A stretch of 64,000 bases of DNA from Amorphophallus konjac (GCA_022559845.1 CM040128.1:270822698-270886697); one strand, 5' to 3'; shown: positions 32,701 to 40,546, counted from the stretch's first letter. Translations and numbers: made by a program. Notes: generated by a model not told the origin, from the sequence alone.

Positions 32701-35616
32701 AGAAGAAAGCAATCAAGGAAGAGTTCTTGTGAAAGACAAGGGAGACAAGTGAACATTATGGCCAACCGAAGTACTTTGACACATCATCTCAGTCTTAGGG
32801 GGCTACTCTTCAGGGTATTATGGTTATCTCCCCTCTGACGTGTCTTCTTGTTTAGGGGGATATTATCGTTATGCTTAATATCTACAATACTCGGACACAT
32901 TATCATAGCAATCAACTGGAGGCACCTACCAAGTCCATGAGATTTTAGGTTGGACACCTACAATGATAATCTACACCAACACAGAGGAGTACAATTGGTA
33001 TCTCATGGATTATCGACTTATGTATGCCTCGTACATGTCAAAATGATTATGTACAATATCCTAGAGAACTCTTTCAATGTATGCCTTCACTGCATGAAAG
33101 ATAACATATCATTAGTTTTTCATGCAAAATTGTGTTTTATCTATATTAGAATGTTTTATCTATTTTTTCACATTTTTTTGAACTGTTTATGATTTTTTTG
33201 GCATTAACTTGGCTTGTTGGCCTTGACTTAGATAGGATCGTGTTGGGATCGATCGATCCGGATCGGTTTTGGACTGGCTGATCCGAGTCCGATCCCTGAT
33301 CCTTGCTCACCTACTCCCACAACGACATCTATAGGTTTCCTCGGAGATTCTTGTTTGGGTAAAGAAAACTCCAATGACCTTGCTTTTTACATCTCCAACG
33401 AACTGCCGCCTGGTTACATGAAGTGGCATGATGCCCTTTCCCCAGGTATCGGAAGCACCGATTACAGCTGGATGTTGACGAGGGCCTCTATTGAGGCCAT
33501 CACGATCCTCTTTCGAGTCGTCCTTGTTGTTCTCTCCTCATCCGCGTCTGCTCTCGCCCTCTTTTCCATAATATGTTGGGCTTGCATTAATTATACCATG
33601 TTATATGATTGGCTGCCATCCAAAAAATGATTATTTTGATGGTCTACTGACATAACTTTAGTGGGAAATTCAATATGAAAGTTACATCTATGTTTCCTTC
33701 TTTATTCCATCTAGATAATGTTTTTCACTTAAGTCAATTTTCAATATACTTGAGATTTATTTATCCATCCATTAGCTATGAGCTATAACTCTACTAGGAA
33801 ATTCAGTATGAAGGTGACTACATTTATTTTTCCTTATTATTCCATCTAGATAATGCTTTTCACATCAGAGGATAATCAATATACATGAATTATATCTATC
33901 AATTTGTGTATTAAGTATGAGCATTATGCCGTTACCTGTTGTCATTCTTATTTTGATGTATGATGTACTTCATAGTTGTGTCTGGTGGAGAGCATGTGGA
34001 TGTGATAATAGGGGCGGCTGTAGCAGATGGAAAAGTGACCCCTAAAGTACAAGCACTAATTAAGATACTCCTTAAATATCAGCACACAGAAGATTTTCGT
34101 GCAATCATCTTTGTGGAACGAGTTGTTACAGCATTGGTTCTTCCGAAGGTGTAGAACTCATTTGTCCATCTGTCTGCGCTCATTTGCTGGATTGTTGAAA
34201 ACAATATATATTCATTTTTGTTATTGTATGTGATACAGGTCTTATCAGAGCTGCCATCTCTAAGTTTTATCAAGTGTGCAAGCTTGATTGGACATAACAA
34301 TAATCAGGAAATGCGTACCTGCCAAATGCAGGACACAATTGCTAAATTTCGTGATGGTCGGGTATGCTTTGAAATTTCTGGTTCATACAACTTCATGTTT
34401 GAAGTCGGGTTGTTCACTTGTCCTACAATTCTTACAGTAAATTTTCTCTTTATCAGAGTAACTAAAGTTTATTGGACATTGACTACTAAAGTTTACTGGA
34501 CTTGTAGATTACTGTATTGGTTGCAACTAGTGTTGCTGAAGAGGGGCTTGATATTCGGCAGTGCAATGTTGTCATTAGATTCGACCTTGCGAAAACTGTT
34601 TTGGCTTACATTCAATCTAGAGGTCGAGCAAGGAAGCCAGGATCTGACTATATTTTGATGCTTGAGGGGTATCTCTTTCATCAGAGTGATTTTTATTCAA
34701 GAAGATTGAGTCTTTGAAGAAGTGTTGTTGAATGCTTTTATTCTTGCTGAATTAACTCCAGGGGGAACTTGTCACATGAGACTTTTCTGAGGAATGCAAG
34801 GAATAGTGAGGAAACATTGAGGAAGGAAGCAATAGAGAGGACAGATCTCAGTCATCTTAAGGGCACATCAAGACTCACTTCAGTTGATCTATTTCCAGGG
34901 TCAATGTACCGGGTGGAATCGACTGGAGCGATTGTTAGTCTTAATTCTGCAGTTGGACTCATCCATTTCTATTGCTCTCAATTACCAAGTGATAGGTAAC
35001 ATCTATCATTTTTGAACAATTTTGTTGAGAGAAATCTGCATTCACATTCAAAGCTCAGTTTTTCATCTTTTTTGTACTCCATCTGCATTCTGTTGTACGT
35101 CATCAGGGTTAACCTCAATTTTGCATTTTATTTTTAGTAGATTAGATTTCACTTCATTTTATCATTCATGCTCAGGTATTCAATACTCCGTCCAGAGTTT
35201 ATTATGGAGCGACATGAGACACCTGGTGGTTCCACTGAATATTCATGCAAACTTCAGCTTCCATGCAATGCACCATTTGAGAAGCTCGAGGGCCCTGTGT
35301 GCAGTTCAATCCGCCTTGCACAGCAGGCATGCAGATATTTCCCGGATGACTTGCCATAATTTTATTTAGTCTTGTTATGCCTTTCCAATCGATGTATTGT
35401 AACATGAAATCATTCATATTGCCATACGTGCAGGCTGTTTGCTTGGATGCTTGTAAGAAGCTACATGAGATGGGGGCATTCACTGACATGCTTCTGCCAG
35501 ACAAGGGAAGTGGGGGAGATGATGAAAAGAATGAACTTAATGAGGAAGGTGATCCTCTCCCTGGGACTGCAAGGCATAGAGAGTTCTTTCCTGAAGGTGT
35601 AGCTGAAATTCTTCAG
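9472..35616 (+). CDS. DCL1: Dicer-like 1 (DCL1), partial, nine exons
   Basis: Nuclear endoribonuclease that cuts primary microRNA hairpins into miRNA duplexes. Exons join 9472-9682, 13245-13639, 13720-13942, 33976-34148, 34239-34361, 34508-34668, 34762-34995, 35176-35326 and 35434-35616: 1,854 nt, 618 codons, one continuous frame without a stop. Visible in order are the DECH box (LILDECHH), the TASP motif, a long helicase insert with [13 protein letters not shown], then helicase-C motifs [22 protein letters not shown] and [13 protein letters not shown], then the Dicer dimerisation (DUF283) fold up to [14 protein letters not shown]. The VVSGGEHVD and [10 protein letters not shown] stretches match DCL1 rather than DCL2, DCL3 or DCL4 as I know these families. 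The Walker A part of the helicase and the PAZ, RNase III and dsRNA-binding parts are not in the window. Every splice junction keeps phase, so I read this as a real gene and not a retrocopy; whether the missing exons are intact cannot be seen. Confidence 0.95.
10435..11334. mobile_element. hAT-type non-autonomous element, old
   Basis: Left end CATGGAATGCAGGATAGG, right end (reverse) CAAGGTATTCTGAATCAGG, both with GATC-rich subterminal motifs. Flanks cacataag (10427-10434) and caggtaag (11335-11342) match 6/8. It belongs to the same CAAGGAATGC...GATCGG family as the elements near 20-33 kb. A Tourist MITE sits inside it. Confidence 0.65.
10644..11072. mobile_element. PIF/Harbinger Tourist-like MITE
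   Basis: 429 bp with ends GGGCCTCTTTGATTGAGGGTT and the imperfect inverted copy ending in TCAAACATGGCC, flanked by TTA on both sides (10641-10643, 11073-11075). A TTA target duplication and GGGCCTNTTTGAT ends are the Tourist signature. Nested in the hAT element 10435-11334. Confidence 0.85.
11981..12150 (+). mobile_element. tRNA-derived SINE head
   Basis: An A-box-like GTGGTTCAGATGG (11984-11996) and a B box GGTTCAAACCC (12027-12037) have tRNA-like spacing. The downstream body has no cloverleaf. 3' tail and target duplication not resolved, so the end is approximate. It could instead be a tRNA pseudogene. Confidence 0.5.
12523..12765. repeat. Tandem duplication, about 122 bp
   Basis: Two diverged copies begin CTAAGCAT...CAGTTCTAG (12523 and 12647) and share TTCATTGGGATAA and TAGAATTTATCTTATTCT. 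AT-rich, non-coding. The rest of 12150-13244 shows nothing recognised. Confidence 0.7.
13245..13639 (+). CDS. DCL1: DCL1 exon: helicase insert
   Basis: Acceptor tatgctgcag, donor gtactt; phase 1 in, phase 0 out. It encodes [40 protein letters not shown] and [19 protein letters not shown], ending at GQWCAFK. This is the insert between the two RecA-like lobes. A few positions differ from the usual plant DCL1 as I recall it (for example [10 protein letters not shown]), but there is no stop or frameshift. Confidence 0.93.
13720..13942 (+). CDS. DCL1: DCL1 exon: helicase insert, acidic linker
   Basis: It follows a compact 80-bp intron (13640-13719, gt-ag). It encodes [31 protein letters not shown] and then an acidic linker ending [12 protein letters not shown]. 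It ends in phase 1 at a strong donor (gtgagt) that opens the 20-kb intron. Confidence 0.92.
14111..14399. mobile_element. Mutator-type hairpin MITE
   Basis: 289 bp with long inverted arms of about 110-120 bp: GCAAATAAACCATTGTTAGA on the left pairs with its inverted copy ending GTTTATTTGC on the right. A perfect 9-bp target duplication TATTGTAAA lies on both sides (14102-14110, 14400-14408), which points to the Mutator superfamily. In DCL1 pre-mRNA it would form a long stem-loop. Confidence 0.88.
14640..16060 (-). pseudogene. Decayed hAT transposase, BED plus DUF659 parts
   Basis: The - strand encodes a BED zinc finger near 15920-16010 ([19 protein letters not shown]), a linker ORF 15470-15793, then a DUF659-like block at 14879-15124 ([37 protein letters not shown]) that continues into [11 protein letters not shown]. 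The order is that of a plant hAT transposase. Stops and shifts separate the blocks. The RTE LINE at 16155 lies just upstream and may have inserted into it. Confidence 0.75.
16155..17144 (+). mobile_element. RTE-type LINE, 5'-truncated copy 1
   Basis: Reverse transcriptase with the FADD catalytic motif ([12 protein letters not shown]) and the C-terminal region ending HVADPN, then a (GAT)n tail, as RTE-clade LINEs have. It is broken by one in-frame TAG at 16615-16617, where the second copy reads TGG. Truncation starts at 16155, inside the RT domain. Over the shared part it is nearly identical to the copy at 22352-23705. Target duplication not resolved. Confidence 0.88.
17145..18422. other. Intron sequence, possible unpaired hAT end
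   Basis: Nothing coding. 17640-17910 is rich in GGTCTGACC/GGTCCGG-like motifs and ends AACCTTGGTTTTTAACACC, which looks like one end of a hAT element. No matching partner was found. Confidence 0.35.
18423..19035. mobile_element. hAT-type MITE, CCGGTT-rich ends
   Basis: 613 bp. Ends CAATGTTATCAGAACCG and (reverse) CAGTGTTATCAGAACCG. A perfect 8-bp target duplication TATGCAAC lies at 18415-18422 and 19036-19043. Both ends carry clustered GAACCGGTT/GGACCGG subterminal motifs around an AT-rich core without coding sequence. Confidence 0.95.
19044..20164. other. Intron sequence without recognised features
   Basis: Ordinary AT-rich intron between two hAT elements. Short ORFs do not resemble proteins. 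I see nothing in it. Confidence 0.5.
20660..21230. repeat. Tandem array in the hAT 5' region
   Basis: About five diverged units of 110-125 bp, each with CTCTCTCTAGCAC, TTTGTGATTNGGAG, a T-run, TCTGTTTTAATTGTTTTGCA and CACTCCACCATGCC. A single unit remains near 29620-29700 in the related element. It is probably the promoter or leader of the transposase gene. Confidence 0.75.
21280..21534 (+). pseudogene. hAT transposase BED zinc-finger fragment
   Basis: Starts [17 protein letters not shown] after an acceptor-like ttacaatag. It contains [20 protein letters not shown] and [18 protein letters not shown]: a C-x2-C and H-x4-type BED finger that binds transposon ends. A short DUF659-like piece ([11 protein letters not shown]) follows near 22222-22255 before the LINE insertion. 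The remainder of the catalytic domain is absent. Confidence 0.85.
22352..23705 (+). mobile_element. RTE-type LINE, 5'-truncated copy 2
   Basis: Flanked by a 9-bp target duplication ATTACGACA (22343-22351, 23706-23714). An open frame of 434 codons runs from the truncation point to a natural TAA at 23654-23656. It contains [49 protein letters not shown] and the FADD motif in [10 protein letters not shown], then a C-terminal region with [11 protein letters not shown]. It ends in a (GAT)n tail. Endonuclease and first RT motifs are missing. It reverse-transcribes its own RNA at a nick; this copy cannot, as it lacks the nuclease. The frame is undamaged, so insertion looks recent. Confidence 0.93.
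23802..24858. mobile_element. Nested hAT MITE, GGATCGG family
   Basis: Ends CATGGAAGGCGGAATCGG and (reverse) CAAGGAAGGCGGAATCGG. Perfect 8-bp target duplication ATTTGGAC (23794-23801, 24859-24866). Same terminal family as its host element. No coding capacity; the middle is AT-rich. Confidence 0.95.
25868..27051. other. Intron sequence without recognised features
   Basis: It contains short open frames without recognisable motifs. It may be decayed retrotransposon. I cannot assign it. Confidence 0.4.
27052..27680 (-). pseudogene. Possible L1-type LINE ORF1 relic
   Basis: On the - strand, [20 protein letters not shown] followed by [15 protein letters not shown] resembles the segment between the DUF4283-type domain and the zinc knuckle of plant L1 ORF1 proteins. 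An upstream stretch near 27480-27530 has [14 protein letters not shown]. Stops interrupt it. The similarity is weak and unverified. Confidence 0.3.
27689..29103. mobile_element. hAT-type non-autonomous element, AGGCG family
   Basis: Ends CAATGTTTAAAAAGATGC and (reverse) CAAGGTTTCTAAAGACTTG, with perfect 8-bp target duplication CTAACTGA (27681-27688, 29104-29111). Subterminal GCCTTGAGGCG/CGCCTCA motifs. The body has a GC-rich part near 28010-28270 made of repeated TCCAGCGGCCG/CCACTTCCAGCGACTG motifs, then TC-rich and AT-rich parts. No transposase. Confidence 0.92.
29740..31640 (+). pseudogene. Decayed hAT transposase core
   Basis: Scattered + frames match hAT transposase blocks. Near 30140 comes CTIMTDG. 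30490-30540 resembles the HCLDLMLED stretch (here [11 protein letters not shown]). 30836-31072 contains [21 protein letters not shown] and [16 protein letters not shown]. The C-terminal dimerisation region near 31420-31640 ends close to [10 protein letters not shown]. Many stops and shifts. Absent from the relative at 20173-25859, where this segment is deleted. Confidence 0.75.
31938..32215. mobile_element. Small hAT MITE, GGGCCGGGC family
   Basis: 278 bp. Ends TAGGGTTGTCAATGGGCC and (reverse) TAGAGCTGTCAATGGGCC. Flanks gtattaca (31930-31937) and ctattaca (32216-32223) match 7/8. GGCCCGG-rich arms flank a short AT core. Nested in the hAT element 29313-33309. Confidence 0.88.
33318..33975. other. 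End of giant intron
   Basis: No element or gene recognised. Contains a diverged direct repeat: TCCATCTAGATAATG occurs near 33707 and 33842. A 91-codon + frame at 33355-33630 has a hydrophobic C-terminal part but no known motif. Confidence 0.45.
33976..34148 (+). CDS. DCL1: DCL1 exon: start of helicase-C lobe
   Basis: Acceptor cttcatag, donor gtgtag. The first two bases complete a valine codon begun 20 kb upstream, giving [19 protein letters not shown], then [20 protein letters not shown] and motif [11 protein letters not shown]. The phase match with the distant upstream exon shows both belong to one gene. Confidence 0.93.
34239..34361 (+). CDS. DCL1: DCL1 exon: helicase-C
   Basis: It follows a 90-bp intron (34149-34238) and ends before donor gtatgc. 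It encodes [20 protein letters not shown] and [13 protein letters not shown], 41 codons, phase 0 at both ends. Confidence 0.92.
34508..34668 (+). CDS. DCL1: DCL1 exon: helicase motifs V and VI
   Basis: It follows a 146-bp intron (34362-34507, acceptor cttgtag). It encodes [18 protein letters not shown] (motif V) and [15 protein letters not shown] (motif VI, arginine finger). It ends in phase 2 before donor gtatct. The junction codon reads GGG (Gly), where plant DCL1 normally has Arg in the E-R-G-N stretch. Confidence 0.92.
34762..34995 (+). CDS. DCL1: DCL1 exon: Dicer dimerisation fold, first half
   Basis: It follows a 93-bp intron (34669-34761, acceptor aactccag). It encodes [30 protein letters not shown] and [20 protein letters not shown], which is the DUF283 double-stranded-RNA-binding-like fold of Dicers. 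It ends in phase 2 before donor gtaaca. Confidence 0.92.
35176..35326 (+). CDS. DCL1: DCL1 exon: Dicer dimerisation fold, second half
   Basis: It follows a 180-bp intron (34996-35175, acceptor gctcag). It encodes [33 protein letters not shown] and SSIRLAQQ. The only phase-correct end that joins to AVCLDACKK in the next exon is at 35326, which makes the donor gcatgc, a GC rather than GT donor. Confidence 0.9.
35327..35433 (+). other. GC-AG intron of DCL1
   Basis: This 107-bp intron begins gcatgc and ends gtgcag. No GT donor near 35326 keeps the reading frame and the conserved QQ-AVC junction. GC-AG introns are a known minority class in plants; a GT to GC change is the simplest origin. Confidence 0.75.
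35434..35616 (+). CDS. DCL1: DCL1 exon: end of dimerisation fold and linker
   Basis: Acceptor acgtgcag, donor gtgagt, phase 0 at both ends, 61 codons. It encodes [33 protein letters not shown] and [19 protein letters not shown]. The next exon expected in DCL1 (a platform/PAZ-side segment beginning near GEWV in relatives) was not found in the remaining 28 kb. Confidence 0.92.
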
Positions 35617-35977
35617 GTGAGTTCCTCTTTACAGGATTTGCCCTATTTGCATGATTGCATCCTAATGACATGGTTTTTTAGATCGGGAGTTCACTTTTCA
35701 TGAAAACTTCGTTATTGAAGTTGTTTGCAAGAAGTAGTAGTTTAACCAGTCATTTTGCTATTTTGTATCCCATACATATCTACTTCCATAATTGTGTAAT
35801 GTTTTCAGATTACAAGAAATTTGATTACCTTTACCCCAATAGGAATGTGACAATATTATGGGACATCGGATCATGGACCCTTTCATCTGATCTGAACCTG
35901 TGAAGACGCCAATTTTTCAAGTGTCTCTTATCTTCATGTTTCTCTTCTTTACACCTGATCTCATAAAATGCATAAAT

Positions 35978-36305
35978 CCATGTAGTCAGAGGCGAGAGGT
36001 GCCCGAGGCGATCATGGGGTCGCCTTAGCTTTAAACTCCTAGGCGATGGCCTAGGCATTTGAGGCGATGTTTTTTTAAATATACTAGATAAATAAGATAT
36101 ATAATATATATTATTAAATATGTCAACAGCACATGTAAATTCAATAAGATTAGTAAATTCATCCATTTGGATGCGAGAAATAAATTAAGAACCTAATAAA
36201 TTATGTGGGCTTGGCCCAAAGGCACTTGTGGTCACACAAGGTCGCCTAGGCGAGCTGGGCCGAAGCGAGGCACATCATATTTCTCGAGCGCTGTTGATAA
36301 CATGG
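35978..36305. mobile_element. Small hAT MITE, CCTAGGCGA family
   Basis: 328 bp. Ends CCATGTAGTCAGAGGCG and (reverse) CCATGTTATCAACAGCG, with a perfect 8-bp target duplication GCATAAAT (35970-35977, 36306-36313). Subterminal CCTAGGCGA repeats. No coding sequence. Confidence 0.88.
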
Positions 36306-36352
36306 GCATAAATATATTTAGCAATGTCCCATTAAAAAAGAAATACCCCTTC

Positions 36353-36630
36353 AGGTTGAATGGTTCTGTGCTCATTGGTAACAACGAAGTCGTAGGTTCA
36401 ATTCCCCTTAGTGGCAAAGTGTGATTGTGCCTTGCCATAGTGTCCACACCTACAGGTGGTTCCCTGGCTCAGGTCTGGGTGGCACCGTTCAGGAGTTTTA
36501 CCAAACCTCTTCTTGCTCCAACAAGTGGACCCCATGATACACAAGCAGTAGGGTCTGTAGGTCCAAAGCAGCCACGCGCTGAGGTTGGTGGCAGGGTTGG
36601 GTTTTCCCCCAGTCATGAAAAAAAATTATA
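36353..36630 (+). mobile_element. tRNA-derived SINE-like sequence
   Basis: A-box-like TGCTCATTGG (36369-36378) and B box GGTTCAATTCC (36395-36405), then about 200 bp of body ending near an A-run (36618-36626). Typical SINE layout. Target duplication not certain. Confidence 0.55.
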
Positions 36631-36639
36631 GTTTTGTAC

Positions 36640-37397
36640 CATAGTTGCTATTTACCAGGTATATGTCCTTATGGAAGGAGACCAACAAGGCCACAATTCA
36701 TTGAAATATTAAAATGGAAAGGCAATGTATATGTCCTTTACTGCAGGTTTTGCTGTCGGACAGGCAGAATGCCATAAATCTGCTAAAATACAGGGACTTG
36801 TTTCTGTGAAGTCTGAGGTTTATCCAATTAATAGCTGAGGTTTGATCTTGATACTTGTATGCATTCAGATGTCAGAGAACAGGTTTAATGGTGACATTGA
36901 AATTGGGCATGGGACTAGTAAGTACCCATGATGTACCATGGTTACCAGCATGGAAAATGAAGGCAGGAGGCAAATAATAAAGTGAAAGTCAGAAACACTT
37001 CTTTTGGCAACAGCGAATAAAAGGAAACAAGGTGAAACAAGAAAAATACGAGAAACAGGAAGTGAAATTTGATATATTTTAGTGTGTAAAAGAGTTTCCT
37101 GGTAATTATGACTGTACTGCAAAGGGCTTTTCTGTACTGTTGTGCTCTGTGGATGTGGTAGAAGTGATTCTGAGTTCAAATCCTTTATATTTCTGATTCC
37201 TCACTCTCCAATTTCTATCTTTGCAATCCCAACAAACATTGTCCACACCCCCCTTCTCTCTACTTCCATGCTAGAAGAAGCTACATTGACCCACTTCCAA
37301 TTTTCTTGTAGCTGACTTTGGGTTCTTGAATAATGAGAGAAAGTATATTGGCATACTCAAGAAGACCACTTTGCAGAGATCTAATCTCCTAGCCGTG
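36640..37397. other. Intron sequence without recognised features
   Basis: AT-rich. Searched for the next DCL1 exon without success. I see nothing in it. Confidence 0.45.
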
Positions 37398-37779
37398 CAA
37401 GGTAGAGTTGGAACTGATCAGCCTGGGTCAGCGATCTGATTGGATTCTGTCCGATCCAACCAGATCCTGATCCAAATCCCTGTTTCATAGGAGGGATTGA
37501 CTGACTAGCCAGAGACCAAAGCTAGCCAGTGGTAGCTGGCCTATCTGGTTGCTTTTCAAATAGAGGGTTAATCTTGGACATGCAATGTTTAAGTCATGCT
37601 CTCTTAAAATCTTTGTCATATTTTTGTGTGTATATATTATTTTTTTGCACATAAAAAGTTGCAGATCCAGGCTAGGAAAGGACTGGCTGGATCAGCCTGG
37701 ATTGGTCGGGGATCAGAAAGGATCCATTGACTTGGATCTGCCCATGCATCAGTGGCTGATCTAAATCCTTACTTCCTTG
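37398..37779. mobile_element. hAT-like remnant, GATCAG family
   Basis: Left end CAAGGTAGAGTTGGAACTG, right end (reverse) CAAGGAAGTAAGGATTTAG, each followed by GATCAGCC. Subterminal GATCC-type motifs resemble the 20-33 kb family. Flanking 8-mers do not match, so the ends are tentative or the flanks have changed. Confidence 0.5.
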
Positions 37780-38764
37780 CCCCTAACACTAGGCAAAAAC
37801 TTGCATTTCCATCTTGCCAGATATTTCTCAAACTTGTTGATTTTGTTGTTCCAATCACTACAATGTCAGAAGCAAACTTAAATAGTGGCATCCTTGCAGA
37901 GCTCCCTTTGATCCATACTGCCTGTAAGGACTCAATCTTGAGCTGGGCAGTGGGGAGAGATCTCCTTTTGATTCTCTACAATGAAGTGCTTAGTCTAGGA
38001 CACCCTCCCAGGAAGTTTTGATGTCCAAGGTGAGAAAGAGAAAGGTCGACCACCTTCTTCTATGGGTGTTCTAAGGATGTGAGGAGGGAAAATCCAATGG
38101 GCTGAAAACTGATGGTTCTTGCTAACGTTTATGGGCTATAAGTGGGTGAATTGGGAGGGGATGCAGGCCCCATTAAGGCAAGTCGTCATCCTGCAAAGGA
38201 TACGTGTAACACTCGTACAATCGAGCTGCCATGCCACTCCACCAATAAAGTTCATCGGGGCTGAATAGATTTTTGAAATGTTCAGATAAACCCATGCAGT
38301 TTGATAGTTTCTTTTTAACCATTTAACTTCAAAAATTGTGAAAGCACTCCTGGTCATTCTCTGGCCCCAACTAGTTCATGTTGCAGAATGTACCGTGCTC
38401 CCCCTTTAAAATTTTTGTCATTAAATCTTGCATAGGAATATTCAACAATACCAGTGATAATGTTAACTGTAGAGAAGTGGTTAGTGGCAGTTTGGGCATG
38501 TTTCAAATGTTAAGTCTTTTAGGGACTGTATTGTAGTTTTTCCCTTTCTTTTATGCCCACCTCTTTATGAGGGGTATTTCTGCACTCTTATAGTTTGAGA
38601 ATTAATATAAAAGCTGGGGATAAGGATCGGCCTGGGTATGTGGCAGAGCCGAACTCTCACTCTCCTTTTCTTGGCCTGTCTCTCTCTCTCCCTACCTCTG
38701 GTTCCTTTCTTTCTCACATTAACAATTTGTCCAAGAGTAACCATGTACAGTACAGCCTTGATTA
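37780..38764. other. Intron sequence without recognised features
   Basis: No gene or element identified before the LTR element begins. Short ORFs have no known motifs. Confidence 0.4.
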
Positions 38765-38769
38765 CCTCA

Positions 38770-39839
38770 GGATGAGGAACGAGGACCATGATCTTCAGAT
38801 GGGCCGTAATGAGCTATTGGGCTGGCATTCAGAATGGGCCGATGGGTTTGAATTGGTTCTGCTGGGCCATTGGCCTGTTGGGCCACTTGCTAGTGTCGGG
38901 TTGCACGCTCCTGTGAACTGGTTGGACTGCTTTACGGGATGGGCCGGTGTGGTCGTATGGCCGGGCACGGCAGCGGCGATGCAGTGTGATGGGGAGGTGA
39001 CGAATGGAAACACAAACGGGGATGCGGTGGTTGGGTGTTCAGAGGAACGCGATGGGGAGTGGGGAGGCGGGGCTACACGGCTGGTGGGGGGGGGATGTTT
39101 GGCGACTAGGGCTTTGAAGGGGGAAAGAGGGGGTGTGGCACGAAGGAGAAGAGTAGAGCAGGGTGGGGAGGAAACTGCTCTGCTACTTCTGGTGGCCTGG
39201 AAAGGGGGAGCAAGGAGACGATGGAGAACAGTGGAAGGGGAGATGCGGATGGGTGGGAAGGTTGGATGTGGCTGGGTGCGCAGAGATGGAGGAAGAAGGC
39301 TGGGGGTGGTTGTTGTGGTGGCTGGTGACGACAGTCGATGGTAATGGACAGTGGCGGTGGTGGCGATAAGGGTGGTCGAGAGCGGTGAGGCTTCATGCCC
39401 GGACCTTGCATTCTCTCCCTTCGGGTCTCTCACCCCTAGGGCATCTCACCTCAATCTCCCTCTTGGAGACAAAGCAAGGTATCCCACCTTACGAGGGAAA
39501 ATTTCATCAACTCCACATTTCATTCATTTGTTGCCTTCAAAGGGAGGAGTACATTGCTTAAATAGACGGCTGGACTCTTTTAAGATCTGCCTAGGGAACC
39601 TAAGAGATTTTGAACATCTCTTGAAAATATAAGAAACTCTTGTGGACATTAAAATACTACATGGAAAACACAATTACCCTAATAATGACTCTCACACGAG
39701 AAACACAAAACATAAATGGAACTACAACTATTTAATGATGGGGATCATCTCCAAGTCCGAGTGCAATTAGTCTGAAACTTTGTTGCTGCGGACCACCTGT
39801 GTCGAGTCGAACTTCCGTCTTAGGCCGATGTCCTCATCA
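38770..39839. repeat. LTR 1 of the non-autonomous element
   Basis: 1,070 bp, G-rich on the + strand. Compared with LTR 2 it lacks about 250-300 bp near 38930, where GGTTGGACTGC joins two segments that are separate in LTR 2. Long ORFs on both strands are low-complexity by-products. Confidence 0.75.
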
Positions 39840-40546
39840 ATCACCCATTGGTTTAAAAAGATTTGTTCTCGAATCTTGAAATGTTGGAGCACAATGAAGA
39901 CTATCATAGGCGGATAGACTGAGAGTCTGGCGCTTATGATCAAATGAAGAGTCTCGGGACGCCGCTTCTCATGTGTCTTGCAAAAATCTTGCCACACAAA
40001 CATCGACAGGGGATGGTCCCAGGCATCACTAGGGATGACAACTTGGCTAGCTTCCAGTGGTGATTTCTTCTCAATGAGGTGAGCTTGTATTGCCTATTCA
40101 ACTGCGCATAGCGTACGATAATAGGAATTCCAAAAACAAAATACCTTACCGTCCTTCCACCAAAGACAATCCTTTCCTGCAAGATCTATGTCAACTCGAC
40201 GCTCTTCCATCCACTCTCTGTCCATGCTAATATGCGAACCAAGTGGTCGAATCGTGCACCATGTTGCATCATAATACGTGATGCCCTTAGGTATGAGGTT
40301 GCCTATAGTTGACCGAGAAAGCTCCACAAAAATTTGCTCTCCACAAATGATAATTTCTCCCGTTGTTGAGAGACAATCCACAATAGATTGAGCGACATAA
40401 TTCTCGGGTTGACTTCCATCGAGAAGCACCGTAGTAGGCTCATTATTTGGTAGAAGTACTTTGTAGCTAAAGAACATCACGGGCAGAATTTACCTAGGAC
40501 CCTGATTGTATGGGACAAATCGGTACCCAATGCTCTGGTATCAATT
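39840..40546 (-). other. Internal region of the non-autonomous LTR element
   Basis: A - strand open frame of 128 codons (40094-40480) begins MMFFSYKVLLPNNEPTTVLL and contains IPKGITYYDATW. I do not recognise it. It could be a captured or decayed fragment, or chance. Confidence 0.35.

Larger units (their letters stand above)
29313..33309 (+). mobile_element. hAT element (BED transposase family), relative 2
   Basis: Perfect 8-bp target duplication CCTACTCC (29305-29312, 33310-33317). Ends GTGGAAGGAAGGATCAG and (reverse) TGAGCAAGGATCAGG, with GATCGG subterminal clusters. It is collinear with the element at 20173-25859 but keeps the middle of the transposase gene and lacks the LINE. It carries a nested small hAT MITE (31938-32215). 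Confidence 0.9.
13943..33975 (+). other. DCL1 giant intron, 20.0 kb
   Basis: gtgagt...cttcatag intron of 20,033 bp joining two phase-matched DCL1 exons. At least nine mobile-element insertions are recognisable inside it, mostly hAT type, several nested. Confidence 0.88.

Noticed and set aside
9472..35616. DCL1 as a pseudogene
   Set aside because: All nine exons are open, phases match across every junction and helicase motifs are intact. Only the GC donor and one Arg to Gly change are unusual.
37300..37350. Possible next DCL1 exon after cttgtag, reading DFGFLNNE
   Set aside because: Only a few residues resemble the expected VDFGSSKDPFL stretch. The rest does not align, and the preceding exon part is missing.
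38595..39433. 249-codon + ORF and 212-codon - ORF
   Set aside because: They lie in an LTR. The homologous part of the second LTR (45600-46300) does not keep the same frame, so neither is under coding constraint.
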